Shown: piece after piece, positions 1 to 7,547 of the stretch | Layout: each line of letters begins with the position of its first letter | Position numbering within the stretch: position 1 is the stretch's first letter | Source of the DNA: Xanthobacteraceae bacterium | GTDB taxonomy: Bacteria; Pseudomonadota; Alphaproteobacteria; Rhizobiales; Xanthobacteraceae | Length of the DNA stretch: 43,327 nt | Direction: 5' to 3' | Assembly (NCBI GenBank): GCA_028282095.1 | Contig: JANQIP010000271.1 | Coordinates: forward strand, 1-43,327 | Position numbers and translations under genes: made by a program | The notes under the pieces: generated by a model | Database searches by the model: none | The model's input: the letters and a program-made list of their open reading frames with translations, nothing else | What the model was told of the DNA's origin: nothing

Positions 1-65
1 TTGTGAATAGAGCCGCCCCTCAATCGCCTATCGGGAACTTATGCAATGGACTATGATTTCCGATC

Positions 66-188
66 CTAGTGTTCCGACTCTGACGGTCCGACCCCGGACC
101 GTCAGCCCCGAACACTAGCTAACTCGATGCTTTGTGATGCGGCACCAAGACGATGAGACGAGCCCAGGCGTTGGTGCCGCGTCACTAG
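66..188 (+). repeat. Repeat family A, copy 1 (two-hairpin element with CTAG ends)
   Basis: A 123-base module made of two adjacent hairpins. The first has arms CTAGTGTTC and GAACACTAG around a nested GACGGTCCG / CGGACCGTC stem. The second has arms built on GTGATGCGGCACCAA and TTGGTGCCGCGTCAC. The element starts CTAGTG and ends CACTAG, so it has short terminal inverted repeats. Close copies lie at 7395-7520, 20843-20965 and 42343-42464, with partial copies at 286-327 and 26443-26514. It carries no coding capacity and resembles a non-autonomous MITE or REPIN-like element (inference). Confidence 0.85.
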
Positions 189-190
189 AG

Positions 191-286
191 AATGATCCCG
201 AAAAGCTGCAGACTATTCGGACAAGATCATGCGACAAAACAAAGAGAAATGGAGCGCGATCGATTCAATCTGAATGGATCGCGCTC
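191..286 (+). repeat. Repeat family B, copy 1 (REP-like double hairpin)
   Basis: Family B has a nested palindrome, GCATGATC - CCGAAAAGT - TGGCAG - ACTTTTCGG - ACAA - GATCATGC, then a linker with AAAGAGAA, then a second hairpin with arms GAGCGCGATC and GATCGCGCTC. This copy has both parts, with some substitutions in the first. It lies directly between two family A copies. Confidence 0.85.
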
Positions 287-327
287 TAGTGTTCCGTACC
301 TGACGGACCGGGGTCGGACCGTCAGAG
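286..327 (+). repeat. Partial family A repeat
   Basis: CTAGTGTTCCG followed by a TGACGG...CCGTCA stem, matching only the first half of family A. It begins at the last bases of the preceding family B copy, so the two elements abut. The rest of 1-424 outside the repeats shows no gene. Confidence 0.65.
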
Positions 328-424
328 TTGTAACAGTAGAATGAAACAACTTTAAACTGAATCAAGCGCGCTCTCTTTCTCCTTGTTTTATGTGCTTTTT
401 CGCTTGGCACCAACTACGCGGCAA

Positions 425-673
425 TCAGAACGAGACGCCTGCCCGCCGGCCTCGCGCCCAGACGACTCTACACGTCTTCTTCGTCCCACCATGAAGTAGA
501 ACAAACCGCCTCGGGATTTCGGCGGTGCCGTGAACATCGAGGCAAGCGCCGCCGGAAGAGATATCGACGATATTGCAATCGACGACAGGCTTACGCAGGT
601 CGACGAAAATTCTGCCCTGCCTGGACATTAGGCCTGTCGGTTTAACCCGGATAGATCTTCTTTTTTCACTCAC
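425..673 (-). CDS. Small PilZ-domain protein
   Basis: An 82-residue protein consisting of little more than a PilZ domain, the family that binds the second messenger cyclic di-GMP. The N-terminal basic RR-x3-R motif (residues 5-9) is followed by the DISSGG motif near residue 37 and ends in a PilZ-type strand, RRAGVSF. The start used is a GTG at 671-673, chosen because the arginine motif must be included; no strong ribosome binding site is visible. It is followed upstream on the same strand by a DUF2336 gene and another PilZ gene. The output target cannot be told from sequence. The family call is fairly secure; cyclic di-GMP binding is inferred from the conserved motifs. Confidence 0.75.
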   Translation of the reverse strand: MSEKRRSIRVKPTGLMSRQGRIFVDLRKPVVDCNIVDISSGGACLDVHGTAEIPRRFVLLHGGTKKTCRVVWARGRRAGVSF

Positions 674-906
674 TGGAAGCTCTTCGTTGACGGCCCTGGT
701 TGCAGAGCGGGCACCTTGTCGCCGTCTTCAGGCTGCCCTCGCAAACGGTTCAACCGGCGCACCCCATCAGCCGATCGCGTCCTCCCCGCTTAGCAGCAAG
801 ACGATTCTTATCAGCCCGTTCGACATGCACATGCGGCGGCTGCCCTATCTCGTCAAACACCGAATGGCCCTCTTCACTCCGGTCGCGAGTTGAGCCATCG
901 TTGAAG

Positions 907-2001
907 TCACATCATCTTTTGAAGCTCATCCTTTTTGACGGTACGTCGCAATTTCATGAAACGCATCACTCTCTGTGTCGCGTCAGAGGTTAGAGTGATG
1001 TATTTTTCGAAAGACTTCTTAACCTCCGCTTCGCCCTTGTTCGTGGCGATCGCCAGAACGTTCTTCGCATCGGGCCATCCAAGCCCTGCGGCCTTGCATA
1101 GAATCAAAATCCCGTCTTCGGTTTTTTGGCGGAACAGATTCCTCACGGAGGCGACCGGCACCTGCGTTACTTTCGCCAACAGATCGATAGTTTCGGTTTT
1201 TTGGCCGAGCTTCGCTTGTTCGCACAAGCGCCTTTTCAACACCGACATGTCGGCATCAACATATATCGATTTCCGAGATACCTCACTGGAGACCTCTTCC
1301 GATGCCGCAATCTGGTCGGCTGTCGCCGACAGGGCACGATCGATCCGTTCTCGCATTTCCGGATGAGCGCTTACGAGCCGCTCCCTGACAACGTCAGTAG
1401 CCTTCCGGATCAGCTCTTGAATAATCTTGTTGGGCACATCGGGACGGTAAGCGACACTTACGGCAAGCTGCTCATCGTCTTTCGCACGCTCAACGACCGT
1501 ATAGAGGCTGCGATTTGAAAAGCGTGCGCCTTGGTTCGCGACGATTTTCCGTGTGACCGTACGATCGCCCCGCTCAATGACCGCGTCGGTGACTTGCTCG
1601 GAAATTTTGGTACGCCCTGCAATTGCGGCGAGGTGCTCTTGGCTTTTGGTTTTGGCAATCTCGACCAGAAAGCCATCAGCCAGTATGCTTGATCGTTCGA
1701 TCAACGGCCCAGCGACTGCGACATCGTCGCTGTCTGCGAGGCGGTAGACGACGTTTTCCGGCGCGTTGCCGACGGGCGCCAATTGGAGGCTCAGCCGAAT
1801 GAGAACATGACGTTCGACCTTGTCGATCATCCGGCTCATTACATCGTCAAACAGAGCCAAATGGTCCTCGTCACACGAGTCCTTCGAACTCAGGAACAGG
1901 TCCGTAACGCGTCGCAGTACCTCATTTCGTCGCTCTGTCGATCCGTTCCTTAAGACGCTGTCCAGTTCTCCGATGAGAGAGGACTCGCATGTGGCAACCA
2001 T
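907..2001 (-). CDS. DUF2336 domain-containing protein
   Basis: A 364-residue, probably cytosolic, mainly helical protein. It resembles the DUF2336 family of alphaproteobacteria, whose members have helical repeat-like segments and no established biochemical activity. Recurring leucine/alanine-rich helices are visible, for example around residues 30-75 and 180-215. The segment IGELDSVLRNGS near the N-terminus is a typical family opening. There is no signal peptide or membrane segment. The ATG at 1999-2001 is the first start in the frame and has only a weak ribosome binding site. It lies between two minus-strand PilZ genes, which suggests a role in the same c-di-GMP-linked surface or motility circuit, but this is inference from context. 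Confidence 0.75.
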   Translation of the reverse strand: MVATCESSLIGELDSVLRNGSTERRNEVLRRVTDLFLSSKDSCDEDHLALFDDVMSRMIDKVERHVLIRLSLQLAPVGNAPENVVYRLADSDDVAVAGPLIERSSILADGFLVEIAKTKSQEHLAAIAGRTKISEQVTDAVIERGDRTVTRKIVANQGARFSNRSLYTVVERAKDDEQLAVSVAYRPDVPNKIIQELIRKATDVVRERLVSAHPEMRERIDRALSATADQIAASEEVSSEVSRKSIYVDADMSVLKRRLCEQAKLGQKTETIDLLAKVTQVPVASVRNLFRQKTEDGILILCKAAGLGWPDAKNVLAIATNKGEAEVKKSFEKYITLTSDATQRVMRFMKLRRTVKKDELQKMM

Positions 2002-2323
2002 GGTCGCTTAACCCCTTGTCCACGCCGATTTCGACCAACCGGATCGCCGAAGAGCTGACGATCGGAAATGAGAACGTGTCTCCCAAGACTTTTTGATTGG
2101 TACAAATCGGGCGGCACATCGGGTGCATTCCGACGCCATCGACAACGATCTTGGTTTTTCCGGCAGGACGAAGACACCTGAAGCGCGCAAGTCGCAAACC
2201 GATCTATCAAAAGCTGCGCGCGCTATGGTCTGATCCTTAGTTATGAGTAGAAAGCGTTCATGGTGGCTGTGGCTCGTTACGCCGCTGCCCCGGCTCGAAC
2301 CTTGTTTCGACAGTTTCGGGTCG
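2002..2323. other. Spacer with no recognisable gene
   Basis: About 320 bases between the DUF2336 start and the end of the second PilZ gene. Several minus-strand frames are open across 2008-2210, but none gives a recognisable protein. I see no repeat or hairpin of note. It may hold the promoter of the DUF2336 gene or decayed coding sequence. Confidence 0.4.
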
Positions 2324-2656
2324 CTACGAAAAGATGGGCTCACGGGAACCCCTGGTCTTTTCGCGTCGACGTCGTTTAGGTTTGCCAATATTCTTCTGGA
2401 ATCTGACGCCGAATTGTTGACCTCGGAGCCATACCTTTTCGCAACGTCTATGCGCACTTCCGAAACTCGACAACAGCAGGAAAAACTCATCCAAGTTCAG
2501 TCCTTCAAGCGATCCATCGACTTCGAGCTGCGCGCCGCCCGTCGAAACGTCCAACACCGAACACAACCGATACCAACTACCGTCGACCGCTACTATCCTC
2601 GCGGGATAACCGTCCCGAATAACAGCGCGTATTTCCTTCCTATTCTCCGTGGTCAA
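2324..2656 (-). CDS. PilZ-domain protein
   Basis: A 110-residue protein with a PilZ-like fold signature. It has basic residues near the N-terminus (ENRKEIR...R), DVSTGGAQLEV around residues 36-46 matching the D/N-x-S-x-x-G PilZ motif, and a closing strand RGQQFGVRF. The C-terminal 20 residues are a basic, probably disordered tail (KPKRRRREKTR). The only start that includes the N-terminal arginines is a TTG at 2654-2656, so the exact start is uncertain. It is on the same strand as the DUF2336 gene and the smaller PilZ gene downstream, with a spacer of about 320 bases. A c-di-GMP receptor or a degenerate relative is likely; the partner is unknown. Confidence 0.65.
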   Translation of the reverse strand: MTTENRKEIRAVIRDGYPARIVAVDGSWYRLCSVLDVSTGGAQLEVDGSLEGLNLDEFFLLLSSFGSAHRRCEKVWLRGQQFGVRFQKNIGKPKRRRREKTRGSREPIFS

Positions 2657-2977
2657 GTTTGTGGTCCAACAAGATGCCTAGTTTTTTCGCCGAATGCGAC
2701 CCTTGCAGTATTTCCTTCATATTTGAAGAATTTGTTACTCAAACCAATCCGAGGAGAATTCAGTCTCTCCGGCGTATCATGGGAATCCCTCGTCTCTGGT
2801 GGAACGACCACGGAATTACATTAGGGTATTGTCACAGGGCGACGATTGGCCCGGGGAAGGAGCCATGCAATAACCCTGGAGAATATGGATCCTTACGAAA
2901 CCCGTTATGGAGAACCAGACTGCACGACGGGTCTTTATGCGAAAACCCTGGGAGCGGGGAAAGGCGTGCGAAACACC

Positions 2978-3000
2978 ACGCCGCGGCGCCGCCGCGGCGT
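2978..3000 (-). terminator. GC-rich hairpin downstream of the rpoH repeat region
   Basis: Perfect 10-base arms ACGCCGCGGC / GCCGCGGCGT around a 3-base loop, with one extra C-G pair at the base. It lies about 340 bases beyond the rpoH stop on the rpoH transcript strand and is followed there by GTGTTTCGC, not a clean T-run. It could act as a transcript end or a 3' stabilising stem. Termination itself is inference. Confidence 0.4.
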
Positions 3001-3410
3001 GTGGTTGAAAACTGCTTCGCGGAAGTCCAGACACCGTTGCAGCTTTGGGAGCCGCGGCGTCTACGAAACCGTTACCATGGCCGGCGTTCCCGCAGGTCCT
3101 TCCGGCATTTCCATGGCGGCGAAACACCCGCACGGCGTGTGGTCGAGAACGACGCCGCGGAAGTCCAGACACCGTTGCAGCTTTGGGAGCCGCGGCGGCT
3201 ACGATACCGTTACCATCGCCGGCGTTCCCGCAGGTCCTTCCGGCATTTCCATGGCGGCAAAACACTCCGCACGGCGTGTGGTCGAGAACCACGCCGCGGA
3301 AGGCCAAACAACGTTGAAGCCTGGGGAGCCGCGGCGTCTACGATACCGTCGACATGGCCGGCGTTGCCGTGGGCTCTGCCGGCGTCTCCATGGCGGCGAC
3401 GCGGCTGCGG
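2998..3410 (-). repeat. Tandem duplication of the rpoH 3' end (about 138-139-base units)
   Basis: Three direct units with equivalent points at 3083, 3221 and 3360, so the period is 138-139 bases. The unit at the right is the genuine rpoH end plus its 3' flank. The other two repeat that flank and the last 18 or so codons. In the rpoH frame the duplicated tails still read AMEMPEGPAGTPAMVTVS plus stop, against AMETPAEPTATPAMSTVS plus stop in rpoH. The two downstream units are much more alike to each other than to the gene end. Confidence 0.85.
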
Positions 3411-4258
3411 ACCGCCTTCTGCACCTTCTCGAAGGCCCGCACCTCGATCTGGCGGACGCGCTCGCGCGAGACGCCGAACTCCTCGGCGAGGTCCTCGAGC
3501 GTCACCGGCTCGTCGGCAAGCCGCCGCGCCTCAAAAATGCGCCGCTCGCGATCGTTGAGAACGGACAGCGCCTCCGACAACGCCTTGCGACGCGTCGCGA
3601 GCTCCTCGTTCTCCGCCAGCACGTCTTCCTGGCTTTCCTGCTCGTCGACCAGCCAATCCTGCCACTCGCCGGAATCGCCTTCCTCGCGAATCGGCGCATT
3701 GAGCGAGGCATCGCCGCCCAGGCGGCGATTCATGTCGATCACGTCCTGCTCGCCGACACCGAGGCGCTTGGCGATGATCTTGACCTGGTCGGGGCGCAGA
3801 TCGCCCTCTTCGAGCGCGGAGATACGGCTCTTGGCCTTGCGCAGATTGAAGAACAGCTTCTTCTGATTGGCCGTCGTGCCCATCTTCACCAGCGACCAGG
3901 ACCGCAGAATATATTCCTGAATCGCGGCCTTGATCCACCACATGGCGTAAGTCGCCAGGCGAAATCCCTTCTCAGGCTCGAATCGCTTGACCGCCTGCAT
4001 GAGACCGACATTGCCCTCGGAGATCACCTCCGCGATGGGCAGGCCATAGCCACGGTACCCCATCGCGATCTTGGCGACGAGGCGCAGGTGGCTGGTTACG
4101 AGTTGATGGGCGGCGTCTCGGTCGCCATGCTCGCGCCAGCGCTTGGCCAGCATATATTCTTGCTGCGGCTGCAGCATCGGGAACCGCCGAATCTCTTCGA
4201 GATAGCGGGATAATCCCGATTCGGCGGTGAGCAGCGGCAAAGCTGCCGTCTGGGCCAT
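3338..4258 (-). CDS. rpoH: RNA polymerase sigma-32 factor RpoH
   Basis: Heat-shock sigma factor, 306 residues, which directs RNA polymerase to chaperone and protease promoters. The RpoH box is clear (QKKLFFNLRK, residues 132-141). Region 2 carries the -10 recognition and core-binding helices (about residues 50-120, with GLMQAVKRFEP and TYAMWWIKAAIQEY). Region 4 has the helix-turn-helix VTLEDLAEEFGVSRERVRQI near 253-272. The start MAQTAALPLL at 4256-4258 is chosen because GGAGG lies five bases before it and because the family usually begins this way. An in-frame ATG 17 codons upstream lacks such a site. The last 20 residues form an Ala/Thr/Pro-rich tail, and this tail with its flank is duplicated downstream. 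It is a single-gene unit on the minus strand. The identity is secure. Confidence 0.96.
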   Translation of the reverse strand: MAQTAALPLLTAESGLSRYLEEIRRFPMLQPQQEYMLAKRWREHGDRDAAHQLVTSHLRLVAKIAMGYRGYGLPIAEVISEGNVGLMQAVKRFEPEKGFRLATYAMWWIKAAIQEYILRSWSLVKMGTTANQKKLFFNLRKAKSRISALEEGDLRPDQVKIIAKRLGVGEQDVIDMNRRLGGDASLNAPIREEGDSGEWQDWLVDEQESQEDVLAENEELATRRKALSEALSVLNDRERRIFEARRLADEPVTLEDLAEEFGVSRERVRQIEVRAFEKVQKAVRSRVAAMETPAEPTATPAMSTVS

Positions 4259-4372
4259 AGCGGCCTCCATTTTCTTCGCCCCCGTGGCGCGGCGGGCGAT
4301 GGCATCCATCCCCTATTCGAGCCGGACGGCGCCATCTGTTACGCGACTGCAGAAAAAACCGTCGCGCATTGC

Positions 4373-4400
4373 AGCATACACGGTCTGTTCTGGCGAACAA
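4373..4400 (-). promoter_or_regulatory. Possible rpoH promoter
   Basis: On the minus strand TTGTTC (4400-4395) and TATGCT (4378-4373) are separated by 16 bases, giving a sigma-70-like promoter about 110 bases before the rpoH start. Overlapping dyads (TGTTC-TGGC-GAACA and GAAC-AAAC-GTTC) lie at and just upstream of the -35. This is pattern matching only. Confidence 0.3.
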
Positions 4401-4490
4401 ACGTTCTGGCCATCACATCATTGAACGGCCGAGTGAACAAACGATGCGAGTGGCAAGGCGTCGCAGTCCGTCGGTTGAAACCGACTGACC

Positions 4491-5513
4491 TTAACGTCCG
4501 GCAAAGTCGATAGTTCCCCCCCCCATTGCCCTGTGGAGCAAGGCAAGGTCGGTAGGCAGGTCCGAGCGGAAGCGCAAATGCTCCTTGGTCCTCGGGTGCT
4601 CCAACCCCAGCAAATAGGCATGGAGGGCCTGTCTGCCAAGGGAAGCAAGCGCGGCCTGGGCGTCAGGCGACAGCAGGGCCGCCTTGGTCCGGAAGCCTGA
4701 GCCATAAGCGGAATCGCCCATGATCGGGTGCCCGAGGGCGGCGAGATGCACCCTGATCTGGTGGGTACGCCCGGTTTCCAGGTGGCATTCAATAAGACTT
4801 GCAACCGTTTGCTCCGATGCACCCGGATAGCGCTCCCGCACCTGCCAATGCGTGATCGCCTCCCGGCCGTCGGCAGCCACGGACATCTTGTCGCGGGCAT
4901 GGGGATGGCGGCCGATCGGCCGGTCGAGCGTACCCCGCGGCCGATCCGGCACACCCCACGCGAACGCAAGATAGCCGCGTTCGAGCGGACCGGCGCGGCC
5001 GTGATCGGCGAACTGCGCCGCGAGCGCGCGATGCGCGCGATCATTCTTCGCCGCAACCATAAGACCGGTCGTGTCCTTGTCGAGTCGATGGACGATGCCC
5101 GGCCGCCTCTCTCCGCCGATACCGGACAGGCTGTCGCCGCAATGGGCAATGAGGGCATTCACCAGCGTACCCGACTGATGTCCGGCGGCGGGATGGACGA
5201 CCAGCCCCTTCGGCTTGTCGATGACAATGATGTCGGCGTCTTCGTAAACGATGGTCAGCGGAATAGCCTGCGGCGCCGGCGCGGCCGGCAACGGCGGCGG
5301 CACGGCGACGGTGATGCATTCCCGCGCATTGACGCGGTGGCTCGGATCGCGGATCGTGCGCCCGCCGACCGCAACCTCGCCGGCGAGAATCAGGGCTTTC
5401 AGCCGCGAGCGCGACAGTTCCACAAGACGAGCGGCGAGCAGGCGGTCGAGGCGCTCGCCCTGTTCGGCCTCGGCCACAATTAGTGTCTCAACTTGGCGAT
5501 CACCTTCGTTCAT
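4491..5513 (-). CDS. RluA-family 23S rRNA pseudouridine synthase (RluD-like)
   Basis: A 340-residue enzyme that isomerises uridines to pseudouridine in large-subunit rRNA. It has an N-terminal S4 RNA-binding domain (about residues 18-65, GERLDRLL...SRSRLKALI) followed by the catalytic domain. The RluA signature HRLDKDTTG is at 142-150, with the catalytic Asp at 145. Further conserved blocks are DIIVIDKPKGLVVHPAAGH (about 94-112) and LETGRTHQIRVH. The start MNEGDRQ (5511-5513) is the only plausible one near the S4 domain. It shares the tetranucleotide CATG with the start of the divergent gene at 5512, so each promoter must lie inside the other's coding region. The exact target uridines (RluC or RluD type) cannot be settled from sequence. 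Confidence 0.9.
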   Translation of the reverse strand: MNEGDRQVETLIVAEAEQGERLDRLLAARLVELSRSRLKALILAGEVAVGGRTIRDPSHRVNARECITVAVPPPLPAAPAPQAIPLTIVYEDADIIVIDKPKGLVVHPAAGHQSGTLVNALIAHCGDSLSGIGGERRPGIVHRLDKDTTGLMVAAKNDRAHRALAAQFADHGRAGPLERGYLAFAWGVPDRPRGTLDRPIGRHPHARDKMSVAADGREAITHWQVRERYPGASEQTVASLIECHLETGRTHQIRVHLAALGHPIMGDSAYGSGFRTKAALLSPDAQAALASLGRQALHAYLLGLEHPRTKEHLRFRSDLPTDLALLHRAMGGGTIDFAGR

Positions 5514-5856
5514 GACCCATCCGCAGACCGCTGACGACAAGCCGCTCGATCCCGAACAGGCGCGCATCATCGCGCGCGTCAAGCGGTTGATGGCCCTGTC
5601 CGGCTTTGCGACGCTGCTCGGGATTGCCGTCGTGCTCGGCGTCGTCGGCTATCGCGTTTTCCACAGCGGGGAAAGCGCGGCGCCAGCCGAGAGGACGGTG
5701 CTCCTGCCCAAGGGCGGTCGGATCGTGCAGACGGCGGTCGCCGGCGACCGCATCGTCGTCACCGTCGAGACCGCGGCGGGCGCGCTTGAAATCCGCACCT
5801 TCGATGCGCAGACCTTGCGTCCGGCCGGTCGCCTGCGCTTTGCCACCGAGCCGTGA
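5512..5856 (+). CDS. Small single-pass membrane protein (DUF6476-like)
   Basis: A 114-residue protein. Residues 1-25 form a charged cytoplasmic stretch, residues 26-49 a single transmembrane helix (LMALSGFATLLGIAVVLGVV), and the remainder a small periplasmic beta-rich domain ending RPAGRLRFATEP. I recognise it as resembling an uncharacterised alphaproteobacterial family often placed beside an RluA-type gene, for which DUF6476 is the likely name; this comes from memory and needs a profile search. The start ATG (5512-5514) overlaps the divergent pseudouridine synthase start on CATG. The next ATG would remove the cytoplasmic part and cut into the membrane helix. The function is unknown. Confidence 0.7.
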   Translation: MTHPQTADDKPLDPEQARIIARVKRLMALSGFATLLGIAVVLGVVGYRVFHSGESAAPAERTVLLPKGGRIVQTAVAGDRIVVTVETAAGALEIRTFDAQTLRPAGRLRFATEP

Positions 5857-5965
5857 AGCGGTTTTCGTCCAACTCCGATTTCCATTCACCGATTCCCGAC
5901 AAAGCGGCGAACCGGTTTCCGCCGCGGCGGAAGATGCTCTAAGAAACACGCGACCGTAAAGTCCG

Positions 5966-6010
5966 AACGTCCTCGACGCAAACGTCCTCGACGCAAACGT
6001 CCTCGACGCA
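5966..6010. repeat. Three tandem 15-base repeats
   Basis: The unit aacgtcctcgacgca occurs three times without interruption (5966-5980, 5981-5995, 5996-6010). It lies in the spacer after the small membrane protein, just before a family B repeat. The unit length is a multiple of three, but no gene covers it convincingly. Confidence 0.8.
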
Positions 6011-6017
6011 GAAGCCA

Positions 6018-6118
6018 GAGCATGATCCCGAAAAACTGGCAGGCTTTTCGGACAAGATCATGCGGTAAAATAAAGAGAAGGGGAGCGTGACTGATTCGGG
6101 GAGAAGCCATCGCGCTCT
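6018..6118 (+). repeat. Repeat family B, copy 2
   Basis: Complete copy: a GCATGATC-type nested palindrome with AAAAACTGG...CTTTTCGG, the AAAGAGAAG linker and the GAGCG...CGCTC tail hairpin. It sits 45 bases before the epimerase start and may influence that transcript. Confidence 0.8.
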
Positions 6119-6162
6119 CATCACCCCTCTCGCGCCCGTCGCAGCGGCAAGACGCTCAGAGC

Positions 6163-7209
6163 ATGAATGAAAGCGTCAAAGCTGATCACGAGCCGGTCCT
6201 GGTGACCGGCTCCGCCGGCTTCCTCGGCTTCCATGTGGCACGGCGGCTGTTGCAGGACGGTCGGCGGGTCGTCGGCCTCGACAATCTCAACGCCTATTAT
6301 GATCCCGCGCTGAAGCGGGCGCGGCTCGCCGAATTGCAGCCGTTCCCGGCCTTCTCCTTCGAGCGGATCGACCTTGCCGACCGCGGCACCGTCGCCGAGC
6401 TGTTCGCCCGCCATCGGTTTCCGCTGGTGGTGCACCTTGCGGCCCAGGCGGGCGTCCGCCATTCGCTGACCGATCCGCATGCCTATGTCGACGCCAATCT
6501 CGTCGGATTCCTCAACGTGCTGGAAGGTTGCCGCGCCGCCCATAGCCGGCATCTCGTCTATGCGTCGTCGTCGTCGGTCTATGGAGCCAACACCAAGCTG
6601 CCGTTCCGGACATCCGACAATGTCGACCATCCGATCAGCCTCTATGCCGCGACCAAGAGGGCCAACGAAGCGATGGCCCATGCCTACGCCCATTTGTTCG
6701 GCCTGCCGGCGAGCGGCCTGCGCTTCTTCACGGTCTACGGCCCATGGGGGCGGCCGGACATGGCGATGTGGCTGTTCGCCGAGGCGATCAGCGCCGGGCG
6801 GCCCATTCGCCTGTTCAACCACGGCCGCATGCAACGCGATTTCACTTACATCGACGATGCCGTCGAGGCCGTGGTGCGGCTGATCGATCGGCCGGCTGAG
6901 GGTGATCCGCATTGGTCGGGCGACGATCCCGCGCCGGCGACGAGCCGGGCCCCATGGCGTCTCTATAATGTCGGCAACAACCGACCGGTCGAGGTGACGG
7001 AGGTCGTTCGCCTTTTGGAGAAGGAGCTGGGATGCGCGGCGCAACGCGAATTGCTGCCGATGCAGCCGGGCGACGTCGCGGCAACCTATGCCGACATTGC
7101 CGCCCTCGCCGCGGCGGTGGGTTTTCAGCCCAGGACGCCGATCGAGGAAGGAATCCCGCGCTTTGTCGCCTGGTATCGCGGCTACATCAACACCCTGCCT
7201 AAAGAATAA
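6163..7209 (+). CDS. NAD-dependent epimerase, probably UDP-glucuronate 4-epimerase
   Basis: A 348-residue extended short-chain dehydrogenase/reductase that interconverts nucleotide sugars at C4. The NAD-binding motif GSAGFLG is at residues 16-22, the catalytic serine stretch YASSSSVYG at 133-141, and the catalytic Y-x3-K pair at Tyr161 and Lys165 (YAATKRANE). NLNAYYDPALKRARL (41-55) and the RFFTVYGPWGRPDMA block are typical of the UDP-glucuronate 4-epimerase group (LpsL/Cap1J), which supplies galacturonate for lipopolysaccharide or capsule. The ATG at 6163 gives a normal family N-terminus. It stands alone between repeat-filled spacers, with no glycan gene next to it. Substrate preference is inferred from the subfamily motifs. 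Confidence 0.85.
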   Translation: MNESVKADHEPVLVTGSAGFLGFHVARRLLQDGRRVVGLDNLNAYYDPALKRARLAELQPFPAFSFERIDLADRGTVAELFARHRFPLVVHLAAQAGVRHSLTDPHAYVDANLVGFLNVLEGCRAAHSRHLVYASSSSVYGANTKLPFRTSDNVDHPISLYAATKRANEAMAHAYAHLFGLPASGLRFFTVYGPWGRPDMAMWLFAEAISAGRPIRLFNHGRMQRDFTYIDDAVEAVVRLIDRPAEGDPHWSGDDPAPATSRAPWRLYNVGNNRPVEVTEVVRLLEKELGCAAQRELLPMQPGDVAATYADIAALAAAVGFQPRTPIEEGIPRFVAWYRGYINTLPKE

Positions 7210-7394
7210 GGGGCGCGGCAGCCCCCTCCGGCGGCACGCGGGCGGCAGCGGCACTGGTCTCCGCCGGGCTGAACCGACATGCCGGGGAGCGCGTTGCGTC
7301 ATTGATGCGGCGCGCGGCGGTCGCTTGACCTACCTGTCTTGCTGGTGCCATTCCCGTAGGGTGATGCATCGGCCGCTTTGGTCAGTTGCAGATT

Positions 7395-7520
7395 CTAGTG
7401 TTTCCTTCTCTGACGGTCCGATCCTGGACCGTCGACCCGGAACACGCGTAGATCCGTTTTCTGGTGATGCGCACCAACCCGACGAGATAAGCTCAAGCGT
7501 TGGTGCCGGTGCCGTATCAC
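7395..7520 (+). repeat. Repeat family A, copy 2
   Basis: A more diverged copy starting CTAGTGTTTCC and ending GTGCCGTATCAC. The rest of the 7210-7547 spacer holds no gene that I can recognise. The right end of the element is 27 bases before the thioesterase start, so the element may have replaced or displaced the original promoter. Confidence 0.7.
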
Positions 7521-7547
7521 GAGCGTCCTGTTCAGGAACCCAATCCG

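Noticed and set aside
2008..2490. Minus-strand frames across 2008-2490 as genes
   Set aside because: Their right part is out of frame with the PilZ gene at 2324-2656, and the left part shows no family features; three frames are open at once, which speaks against coding.
2816..3307. A 163-codon minus-strand open frame with a 46-residue internal repeat
   Set aside because: It is the translation of the tandem rpoH 3' duplications in a different frame from rpoH. It exists because the first period is divisible by three. There is no ribosome binding site and no protein-like conservation.
4386..4409. Possible LexA (SOS) box upstream of rpoH
   Set aside because: The GTTC and GAAC tetramers are present, but not with the seven-base direct spacing of the alphaproteobacterial SOS box; only short overlapping dyads remain.
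5966..6010. Possible CRISPR array
   Set aside because: The three 15-base units are directly adjacent with no spacers, and no cas gene is present anywhere in the window.
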